Shown in pieces: positions 16,253-27,300 of a stretch of 64,000 bases of DNA. The DNA comes from Castor canadensis (Eukaryota > Chordata > Mammalia > Rodentia > Castoridae), in assembly GCF_047511655.1 (NCBI RefSeq), contig NC_133396.1, positions 134,363,490-134,427,489 on the forward strand. Direction: 5' to 3'. The notes under the pieces were generated by a model, which worked only from the letters and a program-made list of their open reading frames with translations, ran no database searches and was not told the DNA's origin. The position numbers and the translations under genes were made by a program. Each line of letters starts with the position of its first letter. Position 1 is the stretch's first letter.

Positions 16253-18440
16253 TCATTCTATAATGACTTGACCTTGAGAATTGTAAGGAATTCCAGTATT
16301 GTGAGTAACGTCCTGTAATTTACAGAATTCTTGAAATTTTTTACTTGTATAGGCAGGAGCGTTGTCTGTCTTTATGGACTTTGGAATTCCAAAGGTTGCA
16401 AAAGCACCAAATAGGTGACCAAGTGCATGTTTGGTAGTTTCTCCTGTGTGGGATGAGGCAAAGAGGACACCAGAGTATGTGTCCACTGTCACGTGAACAT
16501 ATTTTAAGGTGCCAAACTGGAGAATATGAGTGACATCAGTTTGCCAGGTATGGTTTGCTTTAAGACCATGAGGGTTAATGACAGTATTAGTGCCCAAAGG
16601 TAGAAGAGTACTGCAAGTGGGGCAGGCCCTAATAACATGCTTGCATTGGTCTCTAGTCAAGGTTGGGAATTGTTTATGTAACATGTTAGCACTCTGGTGT
16701 AGTAAAGTGTGGCTTTGTAAGTCTTGTTGAAAAATGGAAGAAGGGTTTTGTGAGTTCTCAGCAGCAGTGAAGGAGATGAGCTGATCTACTGCTTGATTTC
16801 CTTTGGCCATAGGGCCAGGCAGGTCTGTATGTGAATGGATCTGAGCAATAAAAAATGGAGAAGTACAAGCCTGAATGGCCATTTGAGCCTGAGTGAATAA
16901 CTGAAAAATGGTAGAATTAGGATCTCTTTTTAGTCTAGCTGTTTCAATAGAGTTAGTGGCTTTAACTACATATTGGGATTCTGAAACTATATTGACTGGA
17001 TCATGGAGAGCTCGCAGAGCTGCAAGAACCACTAAGATTTCAGCATGTTGTGCAGTTGCTCCTGGAGCTGCAATGTTTATTTCTTCTGTACATGTCTCCA
17101 ATGGGGAGTAAATGATATAACCAGCTCTCCCTTTACCTATGCCATCAGTATATACTGTGATTGTATTGGCTAGGGGTTTGGTGGCTGTGATGCAAGGTAG
17201 AATCCAGGCCTGAGAAATTAAAAATTTTATAATAGGGTCTTTGGGACAATAATTGTCAAATTGTCCTGAGTAATTACTAATTGCAATTTGCCAGAAATAG
17301 TTTTGTTGATAAAGATAGTCTATTTGATTATTGGTGAAGAGAGTACCCATGAATGACAGATCATTGCCAGACAATTGTTTGCATCTTTGTGTTCCCTACA
17401 TAATTAGCTATATTATCTCTTGTATATAGGGAGTAATAGTCCTAGGGGTTGTGTTATGGGTAAAGAGCATCTCTATTATTTTATTTAGCCATTGTATAAT
17501 AGCCCCTGTTGGAGTAGTTGGAGTACCCCATATGATTATCTGAGGGGCTGACTGGGGTCTATCCTGTTATTGAAACTATGTTGAAGAGTAGTTTTAACAA
17601 GTTGTGTAGCTTGTTGTGCTTCTGGAGTTAATTTTCTTAATGAGTTCAATTGTGAGTCTCCTTTTAATAGTTCAAATACAGGTTTTAAAGAGTCAGAGGA
17701 GAGCTTAAGAAAAGGCCAAATCTAATTAATGTTTTCCAATAATGTCTGTAATTCATTTAATGTCATAACTTCTTTTATGTCTAATCTCAGTTTAGGAGGT
17801 TTGATTATATTATCAACTATATTATGTCCCAAATATTTGAATGGTGGACAGAACTGTGATTTTTTAGGAGATATCCTTAAACCTCCCTTTGCTAGGCATC
17901 TTTCTAAGTCTCTGACAGCCTGCTGTAATAGTGTAAATGAGGGATGAACAATTAAAAGATCATCCACATAATGAAAACACTTAATTTGTGGCCATTTTTT
18001 TATAGAAGGGTATAAGAGCAACAGGGACATAGGCCTGACATATGGTGGGACTGTTTTTCATGCCTTGAGGTAATACTTTCCATTGAAATCATTCAACTGG
18101 TTTTTCATTATTAATGGATGGCAATGTAAAGGCAAATTTTTCCTTATAATTGTCATGTAATGGGATAGTATAAAAAGCAATCTTTTAAATCTATAATTAT
18201 AATGGCAAATCCTGCAGGAACCATGGCAGGAGAAGGGAGGCCAGTTTGTAAAGCTCCCATGGTTTGCATGGCTTTAATAATGGCTTGAAGGTCATGTATT
18301 AATCTATGTTTTCTTTTGGCCTTTTTTTCTATTACAAAAATAGGACTATTCCATGGACTATTGGAAGGCTCCAGATGTCCAGCTTTTATTTGTTGTTGTA
18401 TCAAAATATAAGCCTGCTGTAATTTTCATCCTGAAAGTGG
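16253..18440 (-). pseudogene. pol: pol remnant: reverse transcriptase, RNase H, integrase
   Basis: 18404-18153 carries RT fingers motifs (Arg-Leu-Ile-His-Asp-Leu, Gly-Leu-Pro-Ser-Pro and Ile-Asp-Leu-Lys-Asp-Cys-Phe). The YVDD active site is at 17970-17959. The longest open part, 17374-16253 (373 codons), holds RNase H (Tyr-Thr-Asp-Gly at residues 75-78), an integrase zinc-binding region and an integrase core. The core has Asp280, Asp337 and Glu373, the last two exactly 35 residues apart. A TGA follows Glu373 immediately, where an Arg codon is usual. The integrase C-terminal domain is missing. Frameshifts and stops separate RT from RNase H. Confidence 0.88.
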
Positions 18441-18479
18441 CCACTGATCAACCCATATAGCTCATTGATTAACCATTTT

Positions 18480-19294
18480 AGTAGTATAGCTGTGGGCTGG
18501 GACTTCATATCCACAGTGACAGGAGAGTGTTGGGAAGGGCCTCCTCCCAAGATCTTATGATTATCTTATCTTGTTGAGCTTGGGAAAGGGCCTCCTCCCA
18601 AGGTTGAGCTTTGTGTGTGATAAGAGTCATGTACAATTTTTGCATTATGTCTCTCCCCCATAAGCACAATTATAGTCATGTAATTATGAAAGGTTGAAAA
18701 GTCCCTGAATTGCCTTCTGCATCCTCCTATTGGAGTGCCTCTGCACAAATTTTGGCTAATTGTGGTCCCCCTACTCCTTGTACTGTGATTCCTCTTTTTG
18801 TTCCCCAATTTTTAGGCCATAATGATTGAGGGATAACACTTTGATTTGCTCCTGTATCTAAAAGACCTCAAAAAGTTATTCCCCTAATATAGATAGTAGC
18901 TAAGGGCCTTTGATCTAAAATGGGTTCAGTCCAATATATTTGAGGAGAGGTCTCAGATGGTAAAGGCAAAAATATTGCAATCTTGGCATCTTTCTCTAAT
19001 TCTAACCATTGCCTACAGCTAGAAACATAGACTATTGTTGGAGACTTGGATTGTAACATAGTATAATAAGGATGCACAGTTAGTCCTTGAAGAAGATACT
19101 TTTCATTCCCCATGATTATTCCTGTTAATTTTTTACAGAGTTATAGAAAAGACATGTTACTGGGACTGGTGTATTACCAGGAGAGATGGTTAATGCCTCT
19201 AAGACCAGGAGATTAAATCCAGGAGTTTTCCCATTGGACACAGGAAATTGTTCCTTCTTGGGGTGGGGCTAAATGTTGCCCCCAGTCCCTTTTA
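18480..19294 (-). pseudogene. pro: Protease (possibly dUTPase-protease) remnant of the class II provirus
   Basis: The aspartic protease active-site motif Asp-Thr-Gly-Ala lies at 18858-18847 in a Leu-Leu-Asp-Thr-Gly-Ala-Asn context. An in-frame stop sits a few codons upstream and more follow. The open stretch 19113-18868 upstream could be the end of a dUTPase domain, usual in betaretroviral pro, but that is a weak resemblance. A short direct repeat (gggcctcctcccaag) occurs at 18538 and 18587. Confidence 0.68.
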
Positions 19295-19309
19295 AAGGTC
19301 TCTCATCAG

Positions 19310-19698
19310 GAGAGACCTAAAAAATTGGCTAGCATTTGTTGCCCTTAACACAGAGAAACCAAAGCAGATACCTTAAAAACAACTGACGCCAATAGGAGAA
19401 GGGGACCAGGAACTAGAGAAAATGTTAGATCAAAAAGAATTAACCTAGAAGGTAACATACACACACAGGAAATTAATGTGAGTCAATTCCCTGTATAGCT
19501 ATCCTTATCTCAACTAGCAAAAACCCTTGCTCCTTCCTATTAATACTTATACTCTCTCTTCAACAAAATTAGAGATAAGTGTCTGCCGGGTATTGAGGGG
19601 GGGGGAGAGAGGGGGCGGAGTGGGTGGTAAGGGAGGGGGTGGAGGCAGGGGAGGAAAAATGACCCAAGCATTGTATGCACATTTGGATAAAAAATAAA
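19310..19698 (+). mobile_element. L1 3' tail inserted into the class II provirus
   Basis: Plus-strand L1 3' UTR (gagaaggggaccaggaact, then caactagcaaaa, then a G-rich run and a polyA-type end). It lies between a 15-base target duplication, aaggtctctcatcag (19295-19309) and aaggtctcccatcag (19699-19713), with one mismatch. It separates nucleocapsid from protease. Confidence 0.82.
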
Positions 19699-19712
19699 AA
19701 GGTCTCCCATCA

Positions 19713-20933
19713 GCATGATATTTGGATTTACAGTCTTTAGCCCAATGATAGCCTTTATTGCATTGTGGGCACATTTTAGAAGGTTTTCCTACTGGTGGGA
19801 CATGCTTTGGGCCCTGGTAACCTTTGCCCTCAGGGCAGTCCCTTTTCCAGTGGCCTTTTTGTCCACATCCAAAGCATGTAGTGTGGGAAAGAGTAGGGCT
19901 CCTTTTTGTTATGGCAGCTGCAAAAGCAGTGGCCATATAGGTTTGGGTGCTAATATCCTGGGTAGCAGAAACCCAAGTAGAAAGAGCTCCATTCTTTAGA
20001 GGTCTGATAGCTTGTTCGTATTCTTTGGAAGCCCCCTCATATGCAATTTGGCGAACCAAGAACCTTTGTGCATCTGCCTATTGAATTTTGCAGCTAATAT
20101 CATGTTTTACACAAACCAAGAATTCAGCCTATGGTTCATTGGCTTTTGGTTTTAGTTGTAAGAAACTTTCAGTTGACTCTCTGCCAGAGTCAGGGAGGCT
20201 ACTCCAAGCTCTCTTGGCACAAAGTCTTACCTGATTGAAATATTGGGGTGTGGCTTGTATCTGCTGAAGGGTATTAGCAAATGGGCCAACACCCTGCAGT
20301 TGGTCCTCAGTTAAAAGCACCCCCTACATCCCTATTTCTTTGTGTCTTTTCATCACATTCATCATAATATTTTGCTTTCCATATAAGGAAATCACCAGGG
20401 CTAAGGCAATCTCAGGCTAACTGCTTGTAGTCCCATGGTGTACAAATTTCTCAACTCAGATTTTCCAATAGAGTAAGAGTGTAGGGACCATTAGCCCCAT
20501 TCTCCCTGACTGAATCTCTAAATCTTCTAAGTGCCTAAAGAGAAATGGGCTCATGCCTTTATTGTCCCTGAGGCCATAGGATGACTGGAAGGGCCAGAGG
20601 GTTCTGTGAAGACAAAAGAGCCAAAGGCGGAGGAGAAGGGTCATTATTCCTATCCTCCAATAAGAGTTGCCTGAAAGTTGTTTCTAGGGAAATTTTTTCA
20701 TTTTCCTCTCTCTGTTTTGTTTTTGCCTTAGGTATGGCACTGGTCTGAGGATCAACCTGAAATGGGGCCAATGATGGGTAAAAGCCAGCATAAGGTGGTG
20801 CAGAATCCTCCATAGAGGAAAAGTTGAATTCACATGTTTTTGTTGGGGGGGGGGAACTTTTCCTCCTCTTTATTGTCCTTCTTATTGTCCTTGTTATTGT
20901 CTTCCTTATTGTTCTCTGGAAGACTTGATTCAT
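19713..20933 (-). pseudogene. gag: gag remnant of the class II provirus (matrix, capsid, nucleocapsid)
   Basis: 20933-20559 gives a Lys/Arg-rich then proline-rich stretch with a Pro-Pro-Tyr motif, like the matrix/p10 part of betaretroviral Gag. 20320-20129 resembles capsid around the major homology region. 20059-19713 continues capsid into nucleocapsid with two Cys-X2-Cys-X4-His-X4-Cys zinc knuckles (19876-19835 and 19771-19730). The parts lie in different frames with stops between them, and an L1 tail interrupts the 3' end. It would have encoded the virion core protein. It is not functional now. Confidence 0.82.
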
Positions 20934-21329
20934 GAGCCTCTTTAGGAGGATCTGCTAGTGGTCCCAAGCAATAATGAATAGAGGACCACATGCCAAAAAA
21001 TGAATATTATTTTCCCCTCTTTGGTGAGCTCTTTTTACATTTTCTCCTATCTGCTTCCAGCTATCAGGATCCAAAGTTCCATGCTCAGGAAACCAAGGAT
21101 TAAATCAGATAACTGTCTCTATAAAAATCTTCAATTTGTCCCTGGGTGTAAGATTTACCCTTACTTTTTAGCAAACAGTGCAGTAGCTGTAAGAAATGCC
21201 TATGTTCTGAACTCAGTGAGTTTCCCATTCCATCCCCCAACTAATGGTTTGTGACACTTTGGGTTGGGGCTCTGCAGAGAGCCTGTCCCTCCTTGATTTA
21301 TACTGCCAAGATGTTCAGAGCAGATCCGA

Positions 21330-21347
21330 ATCTGAGTCACAGCACCA
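21330..21347 (-). other. Primer binding site resembling tRNA-His
   Basis: Two bases inside the 5' LTR the minus strand reads TGGTGCTGTGACTCAGAT. This matches the known tRNA-His primer site with two differences, both C-to-T or G-to-A changes at CpG positions. tRNA-Lys and tRNA-Phe sites fit much worse. Confidence 0.7.
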
Positions 21348-21349
21348 CT

Positions 21350-21750
21350 TGCCACAGTCCAGCTGCAGCAGTGGCTCCAACTCTGGTCTTAGGTGCTCCA
21401 GCGGTGAATAACGACATGAACTCAGGGTTGTGCTGGGCAGCAATGGCCTAGTTTATTTTCTGAAGAGAGCATTTAAGCAGTGCAGAAAAGCAGGAAGGAA
21501 TATATGGCAGTCCCCAGGTTTCCCTTGACCTCTGTACTAGGATTAGCTGTCACTTTGTTATGGCTATGAGCCCAAGTGTGGAACATCACATTCTTGGACC
21601 TGGTTTTCCCATTCCCACGCAGAGAGAGAACAGGGGAGTTCAGCAGCTGTCCTCTTGAACTGTTGCAATCTCTCTTAAGGCTGTTGCACAAAAGCTACAA
21701 TGACTCTGCTCCTTTCCAAGAGGGTTTGGGGGTCCTGAGGGTTTCCCACA
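21350..21750 (-). repeat. 5' LTR of the class II provirus
   Basis: 401 bases, TG...CA ends on the minus strand, with an AATAAA on the minus strand at 21457-21452. It differs from the other LTR at roughly a tenth of aligned positions by eye and has about 20 extra bases near the U5 end. That indicates an old insertion. Confidence 0.85.
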
Positions 21751-21756
21751 CATTAT

Positions 21757-22631
21757 TAGAGAATATCAGACTACATATTTCTAGCCTGGGAAAAACATAA
21801 AAATTCAAATTACAATTTTTGCTGAACATATATCACTTTCACACCATCATACAGTTAAAAAATTATAAGTTTGACCATCATAAGATGGAGTTTGTCTCTC
21901 TAAAGGAATTAAACAACTCTTAACTCCATAATCTCTAAAGACAAGTATAGTTTTTTACATATTTATTGCATATCCTGCCTGTGATTTAAAAATAAATAAT
22001 AATACATAGAACAAAGTCTATATGTATTGTGTGTGGTTTATAACTTCTGTTGTATTTTTATTATTTTTATTCCTATATTATAATAGCTATGTAAACATAC
22101 ACCAATTAAATTTTGATTCCTTTCTGTAATTAGTTGCATTGTTAAATGTTCTAGATTGATGTATTTTAGAAGTTCATGCATGTCATATTTTTATAGTTAT
22201 TTACTAATAAGTAGTTAGTTTACTGATAATGTAAGATTTGACTTTGTTTTTTTACATATTGATGAGTGATATACTTCTAAAATGGAAGTTATAGCTTTTA
22301 CATTTATTGTGTAACAACTAATTCAGAGAGCCTCAGAAACTACATAGAAAGCTAAGAGAGATTTGATAGAGTCATGGGTATAGACAAATACTGAAGTAAT
22401 TACATCAAATATCTTGCCTTAGAGGTTTTAACATGTGACATAGCATTTTGGTTTACAAGTTTGAATGCACTGATTATTAAAGTGTGGCATTGGTATCTCA
22501 GATGCAAAATTAATCACCAAATATCAACCCAAATGCTGTTTTTTATGAAAAAATTCAAAAATAAAATTGGGACCTGGATTAATAATGAAAAATTTTGAAC
22601 AAAGAGGCACATAGTAATTATAGTAAAACTT
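21757..22631 (-). other. 3' untranslated region and downstream flank of CFHR copy A
   Basis: AT-rich sequence between the stop codon and the provirus, homologous to 53465-54554 in copy B. I see no further exon in it. The provirus therefore sits about 0.9 kb downstream of the stop codon. Confidence 0.6.
22303..22308 (-). terminator. Candidate polyadenylation signal of CFHR copy A
   Basis: An AATAAA on the minus strand lies about 325 bases past the stop codon. The equivalent segment in copy B (near 54035) keeps the same TTTATTGTG context. Other AATAAA motifs occur further left in this AT-rich sequence, so the true site is not fixed. Confidence 0.35.
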
Positions 22632-22837
22632 TTAGCCATCACTTCTTTTGCATGTGGGATACTCCATTTTACCATCAAAACACATTGTATGAAATGGTAT
22701 AGATGTTGCTTGATGATAACCAGGTTTACACTTAAATTCAACCATCATCCCTGATGAGGAGTAAAGCTTTTGTTTTCCTATCCACTTGAACATTATTTTA
22801 TGATTTTCCATAATTTCTTCAGATATTACACATGGAT
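22632..22837 (-). CDS. CFHR: CFHR copy A exon 8: SCR7 (CFH SCR20-like), stop codon
   Basis: Acceptor CTTTCAG at 22838-22844; the frame ends at TAA 22634-22632. The domain has four cysteines and the Pro-Cys-Val-Ile-Ser start of CFH SCR20. Trp406 matches CFH Trp1183, and Lys409 and Lys411 match Lys1186 and Lys1188. Ser414 and Val420 match the CFH-type Ser1191 and Val1197, not the Leu/Ala of human CFHR1. The basic positions Arg1203, Arg1206, Arg1210 and Arg1215 are not basic here (Arg1210 is Ser433) and the loop is one residue shorter, which resembles CFHR3/4. The tail is Lys-Arg-Ser-Asp-Gly. Confidence 0.9.
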
Positions 22838-24285
22838 CTGAAAGACAAGACCATAAAATATTAGGTAGTACACAAATCTTCTATAAATAATGCCAAGTAT
22901 TCAAATAGAATATTTGATAATGCTTTGTAAATTCTTTCTTAAAACCTTTTCCAAGAAAATTTTACAAAAATTCATATAGAATTAAAGACAAAAATACTAG
23001 TAAATGATGTCAAAATATGAGTCAATGGGGGATAAAAAGATTTTACTATCAAAGATTCATAATTATCAATTATGATGACAAGGACTTTCTGTTTCAGAAA
23101 ATTTATTTAAAGGATACAAACTGAGTTATCAGAAGTATAAGATTTAATGTATAGCAAGGGGACTCTAGTTAAGTATTCTGTATTGCTTACTTGATTTGGG
23201 TATGAAGACAAAATTTAATTGTCCTCAAAATACACATGTACAATGGAAACTATGGATAGTGATTGATGTATATCAATTTTGTTTATATAATTACATCATT
23301 ATAAGTATATCAAATAAAAAAAAGTTCATTTTCCAGACACCACCTGACACTTGGGGGTGAATTGCCATACAAGCACCAGAGAAGAATTTGTAGTTCCTGC
23401 TGCCACATCGCCATTGTAATTCCTACTGCCACCTTTCCTGTACAACACATCTGACAATGCACTACTGTGAAGTCTCAGGATGACTGTCACAGTGGAGGTG
23501 CTGTCGTTCCCACAGCTGCTTGTCCCCAGGCAGCACCTGGTCTTATACCTTAACCAGTTAGAGAACAAATGCTTCAGACCTTTCAGAACTGGGGGCTGCT
23601 AGAGCCTGAGACCATTGAAAGTAGCAAAGCTAGAATCAACATTTTCCGAGGCATCACTATCACCTGACTGGGGTCACCACTTCCATGGTCAGATTAACCA
23701 CACAGTATGCACCCACATCCTCTGCTCTCTGGACTGCTATGATATCCTCATTCTTGTATTGCTCACAGACAGAGCAGTACACATTGTGTCCAAAGGCATT
23801 ACTTACAGGCAAAGAAGGCACAGGGAGGTTACACTGTGGTGTGTAGGTGGAAACAACTCTCACATTGCATAACAAATTGAAACTCCAAGACATATCTTCA
23901 GGAGAAAGCTTCTTATTAACGAAGCCACACCATTGTGGCAGAGCAAAACCACAAGGATATGAAAAATTAAGGCAACATGACATATCTCCAAAAACTCAGT
24001 TCAAAGATACTAAAGTAGATAAAATGTTGGATAAAGCATTAAAAAGGATAATTTTTAAAATGTGAATGAATTCTAAGACAGGACAGAAAAACAACTAACT
24101 GAAGACAATGGAAGTTTTGAATGAGAAATTTATGAAAGAGGTAGAGGTTGAAAAAGAATCAAATAGAAACTTTGGAAATACAGAGCTCAACAAGTTGAAT
24201 GAACACTCAGTTGACAATGTTAACAGACTAGATCAAGTAAAAGAAAGAATATCTGAACCTGAAGACAGATATTTTAAAATGTTTC

Positions 24286-24325
<40 letters not shown>

Positions 24326-27300
24326 TAAAGACGAGAGAGAGAAGAGAGCATTAAAGTCTTTTGCAGCACTACTGAACAAATAGATTTCTTCATTTTCAAT
24401 ATACTCAAAGGACAAGAGAAAAAAGGTATGGGCACAGAAAGCTTGTTCAATGACAGAATAACTAAACTAGAATTTTTGCTAGAGCAATTAGGGCAGAGAA
24501 AGCATACAAATAGGAAGGGGGAGTCAAATTCTCCCTGTTTGGAGATGATATGATTCTATGTATAGGAAACCTTATCAAAAATATAAGAACTGCTAACAAA
24601 ATCAGAAAAGTAGCAAATATCAAATCAACATAGAAAAATCAGTTTTTTTAGCTAGCAACAGCCAGTTTGCTGAGAATTATTGAAAGCGATCTCATTCCCA
24701 AGAGACCCAAAACCCCAATCTAACAATAAATTCAGTGAAAGGATTGAAAGTGCTCTACCATGAAAATTACAATAACTAGATGAAAAACACTGTTGAGACC
24801 AAAAAAAAATCAAGGGTTCTCCCATATCCATGGATTTGGACAATTAGCGTTAACATAGAGATGTTAATATAATATTAATATAGAGATATTAAAATAGTTA
24901 ATATCTAGAACACATGAAGAATTCAAGAAGCTTAACAAAAAATCAGTTAAACAATTTAAAATAGGGAAAATAATCTAAATAGAAAAATTTAAAAAGCATA
25001 AATAAAAATGGTAAATAAATATATGAAAAATCCTCAATTCATTAGTTATCATGGAATTGTAAATCAAAACCACAATGAGTTATCATATTGCCCACTAAGA
25101 ATGGCTATTGCAAAAAGAAAAGAACACCCTAAAAATGTCAAGTGCTCATGAGCTTATAGAGAAGAGGAACTCATACGCTGTTGGAGAGTGTGTAATTTTA
25201 GTACAGCCATTATAGAGAACAATATGGAGCTCCTTCAAAAACCTAAAACTAGATCTACCACATATAATTGTTGTTTCCCTCTTCTGGGGATAAATACAAA
25301 GAAATGAGGTCAGTGTACCAATATTGCACTCCATATCTATTATACCACTATTCACAATAGTTAAGATATGGAATCAGTCTCGATGTCTATCAGTAAATGA
25401 CTTAACAGAGACAATATGGTACGTTCAAATATTGGAAAATTTTCTAGTCATGAAAGAGACCCAAATCTTGTCATTTATAGCTAAATGGGTGGAACTAAGA
25501 GACATTCTTTAAGTGAAATAAGCTATTCTAAGGGCCATTATTAAAGTGAAAGACAAGTCTCATGAGTTCTCCTCCATATAGAGAAGATCTTTAAAAAGTC
25601 AACATGAATGTACAACATTGATTAGTAGAATTTAGGAGGGATGTATGTAGACCAAAAACAGGTAAAGGGAGGTTAGATTTGATTAGTGCAAGGCGTACAT
25701 ATATTTGGAAGTATCACAATGACTGAATAATATGGACAGTAGGGGCTCGGAATGGCTGAATTGGTAGAGTGCCCAAGCATGAGTTCAAACCTCAGTCCAA
25801 CAAAGAAATACAAAAGAAAATATGGACTGTCAATACATTTTAATCATGAACTTAAAGTGTAATTCAAAAACTGTCACATTGCTATACCATGACTACATAA
25901 AATTTTCTTTGCCAATTAAATATTTTTACAAAAAAAGAATTCCCAAATCTTTACTATTTGGTAGTCAGGCATTCATCAAAAGAGTTGTTTGTTAATCTGT
26001 AAATGTTCTATTATGAATAGTAGAATATCTAATCTTTACAATGATTTTCTCAAAATCCCTGAGTTTTTTGATGTACTTACTTAAACATTTGGGTGGCTCT
26101 GACCACTCTCCATTTCTGCATGTTATTTTCTTGTTTCCCTGAAGTTGATACAAGGACTGGCATTGATATTCAACAGAAGAACTTGGAGCATATTCTGGCA
26201 ATGGGAATGAAGTAATGTCTCCATTGTCAATAGGTGGAGGAGGTCCACATTTTCCTGTAGAATCTAAAAACATCATTTGATTTATTGAGAGACCAAATCA
26301 ATGCACAGTCAATATCAATGTAATATAAAGTCAATACAAATACAGTGCTCTGTATAATATCAACACTGTTGTGATTTCTGATTATAGAAATGATTGATTG
26401 AAGAAATTTCAAACATATAAATGGGGAGTTACACTTTTAAGTTTATCATTTCCCCTCAATGAAGGCACATATAAAATAATAAATATGTTTGCTTTGCAAT
26501 ATTCCAGTATTAAAATGGCTTAACAAACAAGGTGAACAGATAGATACCTGAGACAAAGTTTCATGTTCTTATATATAACATATTGTTGGATTTATTGTAC
26601 CTATAAACAAAGAATTATAAATTCATAGAATATAATGATAGATATTGGCTTTCTTCAGTGGTGAAGATGAATAAAAAACAATTCTACCTTTACTTTGGCT
26701 ACATAAGTACAACTAAAATACTGAACATATTATTTTTTAAGAAACTATAAGTTTCAAACTAGAAACTTCAGGGCTCAAGAAATAGCACTGTAGTGTGCTA
26801 TTTGAGTTCTGTTCTGAACTCCTCTGTATCCTGGATGGAGCTCTAGAGACAAACACACTCAAGAATTATATCAGGATCCAATAAAGAAAGATAATCCCAA
26901 GAAGAGAGCCTATCTCTTTAACCAGAGGGCCAGGAGAAAGTAACCTAGAAGAACAAAAACCTTTCTGCAACAAGATATAACCTAATCTCAAAAAAATTTC
27001 AAAGGGCACCAATGTCCAGGCTATTTCCTGTCTGATACCAGAGGCAACTCACACTTGGAGGTGGCAAAACCTAACTCCCCATTTCTGTCTTATCACTGGA
27101 GAACAAGTGGGAAACCTTGACTTAAACCCACCTATGTGGTAATGGAGGCCTGGTTAAAATGAAATTTAAATACAATGTGAATCTCAAAACATAACACTGA
27201 ATTTGTCTACAATAATATTAAAACTCACTCATTAAATTAAGTACAAAAAAGACTTCAAAACAGAAAAGGCACTAAAAATGCAGTTCTTTGTCAGAACTGA

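Larger units (their letters stand above)
15366..21750 (-). mobile_element. Class II (ERVK/IAP-like) endogenous retrovirus, minus strand
   Basis: An old provirus of 6385 bases with LTRs at 15366-15747 (3') and 21350-21750 (5'). A 6-base target duplication flanks it (cagtat 15360-15365, cattat 21751-21756, one mismatch). Gag, protease, reverse transcriptase, RNase H and integrase remnants lie in the expected order, and env is almost wholly deleted. Multiple stops and frameshifts make it inactive. Copy B of the duplication keeps the uninterrupted target near 53463. Six-base duplication, two zinc knuckles and sequence style place it in the betaretrovirus-like class II group. Confidence 0.9.
22838..26080 (-). 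other. Intron 7 of CFHR copy A
   Basis: 3.2 kb, colinear with 54757-58033 in copy B. It contains an old internally deleted L1 in sense orientation (about 23330-25690), a GA microsatellite (24291-24320) and a tRNA/ID-like SINE (25741-25815). Confidence 0.55.

Noticed and set aside
19547-19700. Proline-rich C-terminal extension of Gag
   Set aside because: The proline run is the antisense of the G-rich part of an inserted L1 3' tail.
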